A model generated the notes under the pieces. It was not told where the DNA came from. It searched no databases and saw nothing but the letters and a program-made list of their open reading frames with translations. From the NCBI GenBank assembly GCA_024449915.1, contig JAMZAV010003159.1, positions 39,643-103,642 of the forward strand: 64,000 bases of DNA. Reading direction: 5' to 3'. Shown in pieces: positions 57,928 to 64,000 of this stretch; the first letter of the stretch is position 1; each line of letters opens with the position of its first letter. This DNA comes from Sweltsa coloradensis (Eukaryota; Arthropoda; Insecta; Plecoptera; Chloroperlidae). Made by a program: the position numbers and the translations under genes.

Positions 57928-59146
57928 GTAGTGCATTATTGCAAGTCCCGTCTCGGGTCCCTGACTAGAGATTAATTTGTTAAGACTAAGGGGGAGTGGG
58001 ACACATTAGCCTGTTAGCAAAAAGCTATTCACACGGCCAAAAAGCATCCGACGTACATCAAATTTGCAATGTTGTCAACAAAAATTTATCTTAATCAGTC
58101 AGAAAAAATCAAGAATATAGTCAATTTAGGAGTTTTTAACAAAATCAAAATTCGTGAAAATTAATTAAATTTTTTAAAAATTATTAAAAAAAAAAATTGG
58201 AAATCTGTTGCTGTAGAGCCCTATACTTTCAAATTTTTGACATATGTTTTAAAATTTCAAACACTGTTGTTCAGTCGGCTGAGCGAACAGCAATTTCCTA
58301 AATGCTTTGGGGTAGGCGGTCACTTGAATTCCTCAATTTCGTGAAGCTTGCACCTTTTTAAACTATTTTTTACACTAATTTATTCAATAAAAGTATGACC
58401 CCAGTAATTTCGAAGGAATTTATTACAATAGCTCGCCTAGTAGTACCGTGAGAAGCATCATGTTTTCAATGCCAACGCCCGCTGTATTTTTTGCTGGCAA
58501 ATATTTCACACTCTTTAGTCATCAATCATTCTCCCCATGTCCTTATTTTCTTGCAAAATAAATTAATTTAAATACGAAAACGTAATTCTACTGGTTCACA
58601 ATCAATGTTTTAAAAACTGTGCTCTTTAGTATTGTATACATACTTAAATAAGCTTTACATTACCCATTAGACCTTGACTTCAATAAAACGGGTTATCCCA
58701 TTTTGTCAATTAAAAAAAAAACACAAACGCACAATATTTTCAGGATTTTTATTCAGTGTGAATTACAAACTAGTTTTGATTGCAGGATATATAATAGATC
58801 GCCATTGGAGATCTTACATTCTCCTTCCAGAGCCAATTGCATTTCCCCAGAAGCGTCTAAGCTCACAAGTTTGGAAACGTATAGGAATTGAAACAGATAG
58901 TCTAGCGTTTCAATGCCTTGAATCAATCAATGGCAACAATTTCAAATGAAATTCAAAAATAATTATTCATATCAACACAAAAAGGCAATTGCGAAAGTCT
59001 AACCGGAATAATTGTGCTTATCAATGTCCGCCCTTAACACGGACAAAATTAAATTATAAATAATGTTGTCATAACGTATCATTTCAAACCGATGTGAGGC
59101 TCCCCAATGCGCTGTACAATCTTGGGAGCTATGGTGGACCGGTCTA
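57928..59146. other. Intergenic region and 3' flank of gene 1
   Basis: No supported gene. The open frames at 58,674-58,949 have no recognisable domain. The transcribed 3' UTR of gene 1 should lie at the right end. Confidence 0.4.
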
Positions 59147-59307
59147 TTACTTCCAACATATGTAAGGCAGCTTCCAATTAGTGCATCTGTCAGCAGTTAT
59201 ATCGAAGAGCGCTCTAAACGCCCTGGACATTGTGGTACACACTGTGCCCGATTGGGGTCTATTAGCTGACCACTTTAATGACGGATCCGCACTTATCAAT
59301 CCACCAC
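59147..59307 (-). CDS. Gene 1, last exon: C-terminal half of a C-type lectin domain
   Basis: After acceptor TTGCAG (59,308-59,313) the exon is open for 52 codons to TAA at 59,147-59,149: GGLISADPSLKW, NRPQSGTVC, ITADRC, ending LPYICWK. It carries the conserved cysteines of the C-terminal half (C in GTVC, C in DRC, C in YIC) and the YIC-X terminus typical of C-type lectin domains. Entry is phase 1 and joins in frame with 60,910-61,152. I see no EPN or QPD sugar-specificity motif, so calcium-dependent sugar binding is not assured. It is too short (161 bases) to stand out as an open frame by itself. Confidence 0.8.
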
Positions 59308-60909
59308 CTGCAATTCATAAAACAGAATATACAACATTACTTGACAATCAAGCAAGATGAACCCACGCTGACTTGATTTGATGGGAACGTGGGATCCTAA
59401 ACCATGTTTTCCAAGTTAAATGTATATGTGGCGACAATGGCGGCAACTTTACACCCAGCGATCAGTCTGGCTGCGGATCTGATGACTCCAGCTATCTCCT
59501 TATGGTCAGGCGGCATACCTGGAGATATCCACGGAATACTTCAATTTTAGTATAAAAGCATGAAATTTGGCATGATGATCGGGCATACCCTTCTGATGAT
59601 TTAAGGAAATGGAGCCAATCGAAAATTTACCCAGGAACCCCTCAAATCAAAGATGGCGTCCAGACATGGCCGAACTTTTAAAAATTATGGTCCTATGTTA
59701 TTCATTTTCACTTTACGCACGTACTTTCAAGTACTGAATATAAATTTGAGGTTCAAATTACCTTTCTATAATCAGAAACCTCTCAAAATTAAAGATGGCG
59801 GCCAAAAAATCAGTTTGTCATTTATTAACGGATTTGATTGAATTTCAGTTCCTACACGTATATTGAGCTGCTGAGTATCATTTTGAGGTAAAAATATGTT
59901 TTTTTTTTTACATTTATTGGTCACATAACATAGAAAAAGTTTGAAAAAGGACGAAACAAGATTTTGTAATGTGATTATTTACTAAACTAACTAGCCAAAC
60001 CTGATAAAAACACACTAGTACGCATTAAGCAAACACTTATTAATGTTAAATACGTACAAGTGTGTTTTTATCAGGTTTGGCTCCCAGTGATAAGTAAATA
60101 ATCTCATTACAAAATCTTGTTTTGTTCTTTTTCAAACTTTTTCTAGGTTATGTGACCAATAAATGTCAAAAATATATTTTTAACATCAAAATGGCACTCA
60201 GCAGCTCAATATACGTGCAGAAACCGAAATTCAATCAAATCCGTTAATAAATGACAAACTGATTTTTTAGCCGCCATCTTTAATTTTGAGAGGTTTTTCA
60301 TTTAAAAAAGTTAATTTGAACCTCAAATTTATATTCAGTACTTAAAAGTACGTGCGTAAAGTGAAAATGAATAACATAGGACCATAATTTTTAAAGTTCG
60401 GCCATGTTTGGACGCCATCTTTGATTTGAGGGGTTCCTGGGTAAATTTTTGATTGGCTCCATTTCTTTAAATCATCAGTGGGGTTGTCCGAACATCATGC
60501 CAAATTTTATGATATAATACTAAAATTGAAGTATTCTACAGGTATGCCGCCTGGCTATTAGTATATTATTCGTTACTTCCGTGATTGCAACTGCTTTTAT
60601 CACGGGCGCTGCAAACTTTACTGACATTCGAGATGTATCTTTTTTTTGTAACTTTTACCGTATCCGACAGAGGGCGATACAATAGCAAAATGGTTATTTT
60701 CTTTAGTGCTGACAAACCTCTAATATGACACGTATTATTGTATTACAATATGAGTAGTGCACATGTTTACTGGTATTGTATTTCTTAGTAGGAATCATGT
60801 AGATTGTATATTGTAAAGGAATAATTTTGACTAATCATTATCAAGAATATTAAGTATAATAACTACAACTTATTTCACAACCAAAAACATCAAATGATAA
60901 CAAACTCAC
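59308..60909 (-). other. Gene 1 intron within the lectin domain
   Basis: Donor GTGAGTTTG (60,901-60,909), acceptor TTGCAG. Two-thirds of the intron is a 1.05-kb near-perfect palindrome (59,507-60,553). Confidence 0.7.
59507..60553. repeat. 1.05-kb foldback palindrome in the gene 1 intron
   Basis: Arms 59,507-60,028 and 60,039-60,553 are near-perfect reverse complements starting CAGGCGGCATACCTG outside and meeting at GTACGCATTA around a spacer of about 10 bases. The arms contain AAAGATGGCGGCC and CTGATAAAAACACACT. There is no coding capacity and no clear target duplication. In a transcript this would form a long double-stranded hairpin. Confidence 0.9.
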
Positions 60910-61152
60910 CTGGGTTCTTCCAGACCCCATCAACTAATTCAGCTCCGGTCCAGACGTCCCCGTTGAATGAAGCTCCTGGGTAAATGGTTGCATCGTTGGC
61001 CCAGTCGGACATATAAAACATCCTATAGTCCCCGGCCGGTACCAAGAGTGTGGCGTTTCCGGCTGCGCAGTCCGCCTTGGCGTCGGCCAGAGTCTTGGCT
61101 GTACACTTCTTGATTGTGCCCACATTTAATACGGAGGAAAAGGTGCACGGAG
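60910..61152 (-). CDS. Gene 1, exon for the N-terminal half of the C-type lectin domain
   Basis: Bounded by acceptor GCTTCCAG (61,153-61,160) and donor GTGAGTTTG, phase 1 to phase 1, 243 bases. It encodes PCTFSSVLNVGTIKKC, then ADAKADCAAGNATLLVPAG, then GDVWTGAELVDGVWKNPG. The DAKADC helix cysteine, the LLVP strand and the WTGA...W core are classic C-type lectin landmarks. Together with the last exon it gives a complete domain of about 130 residues. Secreted lectins with mucin stalks are common in mucus, shell matrix and immunity of invertebrates; the specific role here is unknown. Confidence 0.85.
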
Positions 61153-61389
61153 CTGGAAGCAAAACATTAGTTTTCTTACGCACTAAACATAAGTATACCT
61201 AGCCCAGCACTCCGAGGTTGCCTCAACATGTTGGCTGCGCCAGCAAGCAAGCATCAGAATACGCCATTTTGGGGACCAAGTTTCTTCTCTTTATTTTAAC
61301 AATATCCTCAGCAAAAAAGTTTCTTTAAAAATTATCACAACACTCATTCACCTCGAACGAATATTATTATAAAACCAGACAAATAAACT

Positions 61390-61473
61390 TTTACCTGGGT
61401 TACTTACTTTCTTTTATTCACGATATTTTGGAGTTTCCTAAGTATCGCGAATTCAAGTAAGTAACCCAGGTTT
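61390..61473. repeat. 84-bp hairpin element
   Basis: Outer arms TTTACCTGGGTTACTTACTT and AAGTAAGTAACCCAGGT-TTA are inverted repeats around a loop containing an imperfect internal stem. It looks like a minimal TIR or solo-hairpin MITE. Confidence 0.65.
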
Positions 61474-61659
61474 AAGTTCAGTTGAGTCGTTCAATAAAGC
61501 TACTTTCGTTTCCTAAGAGACTTCTATGGGATGACGACGTGAGAAACTAGGCGCTTTAACGGGTAGTATGTTGCGCCGCCTGTGACATTGAAAGTTGATG
61601 CGACGATTATTAATTGTGTGTTCAATGATTGTATTGTTTTCTAGTGTATATATAACAAA

Positions 61660-62440
61660 ATAAAATTATGGTGATAGTGATAGTGATAGCAAATCAAAAG
61701 TTATTTATTTATATGGAAATAAAGAAAGAAAGAAAATGTATGTGATGTGAATAATAATTTTTTAAATATGTTGCTTTGAATGAGAAATGTAGAAATTTGT
61801 AGCCGCATCATATGAAAGTTCTTCGTCTTTTTTCAAGAGTAAAGTCCGAAAAAGCTATTTTTACTATCAACTCCCGATGCCCTACTAGTTTAATAATTAC
61901 ATGATATTTTGTTTGTATGTCGTGAAATATGGAAAACCTGCCCAGGGTGCAATTCGTGCCCTTCTACAGGTGTCAAACATGATACGTTAGTAACAACTGT
62001 GAAGGGATGTCCAAGGGCTGTTTAAGAGGTACCGCAAAAAGCGTGAAAGTGAAACAGGGCGCGTAAAAGGGCGAGTTCCCAGGCTTAAATGAAAATTGAG
62101 CGACATATAATTGGGTAAGCTATAGTTGTGTACTCAAAATATAACAAACAATATGGGAAGTCAATGATGACGACAATTAAAGTTTTTATTGATAATGGGA
62201 AATAAAGAAAGAAAAAGATGGATATGAATAATAATTTTTTAAATGTGCTTTGAATGAGCAAATGAGAAATTTTAGCGCATATATGACAAGTCATTCAGGT
62301 CTTTTTTCCAAAAGAAACGACCAGGCAATATTTCTATCACCCAAAGAGCACTAGTTAATATTGATGATATTTTGTTCTAGTTCGGAATCTAAGGAAAACC
62401 CTCAAGTGTCATTCGTGCCCTTCTAGCTTCAACATGATAG
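61660..62440. repeat. Diverged tandem duplication, period about 450 bp
   Basis: 61,700-61,990 and 62,165-62,440 share GGAAATAAAGAAAGAAA, GAATAATAATTTTTTAAAT, CTTTGAATGAG, GATATTTTGTT, TTCGTGCCCTTCTA and TGTGAAGGGA. The copies have diverged by many small indels. Confidence 0.75.
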
Positions 62441-62444
62441 TAAA

Positions 62445-62960
62445 CTGTGAAGGGACTGTCCAAAGGCTATTTAAAAGAAAACCGCCATAAAAAGCCGCAA
62501 TAAGCCGAAACCAATTTTGAGGGGGTCGTAATAAGGCTTCACTTCTCATAAGACGAAGGCTAGTTTTCGATTTTGCAATTTGCATAGCATTGCGCGGACA
62601 TTATTAAGAGCGACTCAAAAAGAGCGAATGTCATTAGGCGACATCAATAAGACGAAGGCCATGAATGTTGCTCCTTTAGAGCGCAGACAATAAGGTCTTC
62701 CTTATGTCTGACATCTTAAAATAGCGCAGCATAAAGAGTCCGACCATGGTCGGCTTATTTGTCACGCGCTTATGTCGCGCCTTTTGCCGCGACTCTTCTG
62801 ACGAGAACCGTTTAAGAGAATCTCTTTTATTTGGCTAAACGCCGAGAAAAACCTGTAGAAACCTGTCAGAATTGTCAGTTTCGGATTCGAGCCCAGACCT
62901 TCCAAATGAGAGTCTTAAACTTGACGCTAGATACACAATGTCAGGAACTAACAGATGGAA
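62445..62960 (-). repeat. tRNA-derived SINE, copy 2, with internal insertion
   Basis: The tRNA-like head at 62,880-62,960 (B box GGCTCGAATCC) and body (ACAATTCTGACAGGTTTC, CAGGTTTTTCTCGGC) match the copy at 12,641-12,835. The tail AAATAGCCTTTGGACAG sits at 62,450-62,480, so about 300 bp rich in GCGAC/AAGACGAAGGC motifs lies inside. Confidence 0.6.
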
Positions 62961-63034
62961 CCCACCACTCACATTCAACTTCGGGGTGGCTCGCACGGGA
63001 AACAATTTTACGTAAATAATAGATGTGAACTTAC

Positions 63035-63817
63035 CTGATGCTGGTAGGGTCGTGGTGGTTGTAGGTGTAGTTGTTGTTATGGTTGTCGTGGTGGTTGTAG
63101 GCGTGGTTGTCGTAGCGTTGTCGTAGTGGTTGTCAGGCGTGGTTGTCGCAGCAGTTGTCGTAGTGTTGCGCGTTGTCGAGTGCGTGGTTGTCGCAGCAGT
63201 TGTCGTAGTGGTTGTCGGCGTGTTGTTTGAAGCGGTTGTCGTAGCGATTGTCGTAGCAGTTGTAGTGGCGGACGGTGGAGGAGTGGTTATGGTCGTCAGT
63301 GAAGATGTCATAGGAGCAGCAGTGGCTGTGGTCGTTGCTGGGTTTGTCATCAACAGCTAGGGTGACTTGTCCTCCCGTCACTGCTGCAGTTGTCAGGCCC
63401 ATATTAGTGGTCGCAGTTACAGCAGTCAGTAGTGGTAACTGCAGTTGCTGTAATCGCTGATGTTGCCAATGCTGTCCGAAGTTGTATTTGTAGCCGCAGC
63501 TGTCGGGGTGGCAGCTGACATCGTGGTCACTGACGCACTGGATGCTGTTGCGGCTCCAGCGCTCGAGGTGGCCGTGGTCGCTGACGTCACCGAAGCCGTG
63601 GTTGTTGTGGCTGTTGTAGCAGCCGAAGAGGAAGCGGAAATGCCCGAAGTCTCCGTCATCGCGGTCGTGTCCTCAACCGAGCTCGACGTATCGGTAGACA
63701 ATGACGTGTCATCCGACACAGCAGCAGCTGAGGTGGTGGTGGAATCTTCGGACACATTGGTCGACTGAGTGGTCATGTTGGTGGTCGTGGTCGTATTAGG
63801 GGTGGTTGACGTGTAAT
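63035..63817 (-). CDS. Gene 1, Thr/Ser-rich mucin-like exon
   Basis: Acceptor TGTCCTAG (63,818-63,825), donor GTAAGTTC, 783 bases, phase 1 to phase 1. It opens YTSTTPNTTTTTNMTTQSTN, goes on through a Ser/Thr/Ala-rich stretch with acidic residues, and ends in TTTTPTTTTT repeats closing TLPASG. The frame at both ends is the same. Between about 63,350 and 63,430 that frame has stops while the text continues in another frame (ATTNMGLTTAAVTGGQVTLA), so two compensating single-base shifts, or sequence errors, are present. The product would be a heavily O-glycosylated extracellular segment. It joins in phase to the lectin exon at 60,910-61,152. Confidence 0.7.
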
Positions 63818-64000
63818 CTAGGACATCAAGGCACCCCAGTTTTAGTTTGAATTACAGCTTCATATTATCATATCTGATAGTCCAAGAGAAATTTATTAAG
63901 GTGACAAATTGAGCCAGTTGCAAAGTTTCATGGATAGATTTGTAGATAATTCAACAGGAAACAAACAAACAGTTATTGTAACTAAAACAGGAGCTTGAGA
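63818..64000 (-). other. Start of the next upstream intron of gene 1
   Basis: Intronic-looking sequence. The signal peptide and any counterpart of the gene 2 exon at 48,291-48,530 must lie to the right of the window. Confidence 0.5.

Larger units (their letters stand above)
61153..63034 (-). other. Gene 1 intron between mucin-like and lectin exons
   Basis: Donor GTAAGTTC (63,027-63,034), acceptor GCTTCCAG. It contains an 84-bp hairpin, a tandem duplication of about 450 bp and a SINE. Confidence 0.7.

Noticed and set aside
58674..58949. 91-codon frame downstream of gene 1 as a possible exon
   Set aside because: Wrong strand relative to gene 1, no motif, and overlapping open frames in two phases.
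63130..63768. Val/Ala-rich plus-strand open frames
   Set aside because: Antisense shadows of the gene 1 mucin-like exon.

Overview
This window is eukaryotic, intron-bearing and about as repeat-dense as DNA gets. There are no operons, ribosome binding sites or other bacterial signals. Diverse non-LTR and LTR retrotransposons, hAT and Helitron-like DNA elements, tRNA-derived SINEs, and a secreted-type threonine-rich/C-type-lectin gene family suggest a marine invertebrate, plausibly a mollusc or other lophotrochozoan. The species cannot be fixed from sequence alone.

Layout. 1-4049: a decayed Ty3/gypsy retrotransposon on the minus strand (LTR, primer-binding site, gag, protease, RT, RNase H; integrase lies off the left edge), with a 766-bp TIR element inserted in gag. 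4.3-12.4 kb: a cluster of Helitron-like elements sharing a CTAG 3' end, SINE remnants, a foldback element, a possible solo LTR and a 5'-truncated LINE nested in a Helitron-like copy. 12,908-30,288: flanked by hAT-type termini and a near-perfect 8-bp target duplication, so perhaps one 17.4-kb composite transposon. It holds a homopolymer-ridden, probably mis-assembled stretch (13.0-22.2 kb), two possible transposase fragments, and a 5.8-kb block of nested inverted and tandem repeats. 31.1-40.7 kb: a tRNA-like sequence, a 51-bp minisatellite split by a LINE, and a second LINE family.

41.4-48.5 kb and 59.1-63.8 kb: two tandem paralogues on the minus strand of a gene encoding a long Thr/Ser-rich mucin-like segment followed by a C-type lectin domain split over two exons. 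The right copy (gene 1) has an intact lectin domain. The left copy (gene 2) keeps every splice site but carries frameshifts. I did not find either gene's signal-peptide exon; that of gene 1 should lie beyond 64,000. Between them, 49.0-56.6 kb is a LINE interrupted by a near full-length, oppositely oriented copy of the same family, giving a large inverted repeat.

The only host-type genes I can support are the two mucin/lectin copies. Nearly everything else is mobile DNA or its debris. Many coding remnants carry single-base indels, some of which could be assembly errors given the homopolymer problems at 13-22 kb.
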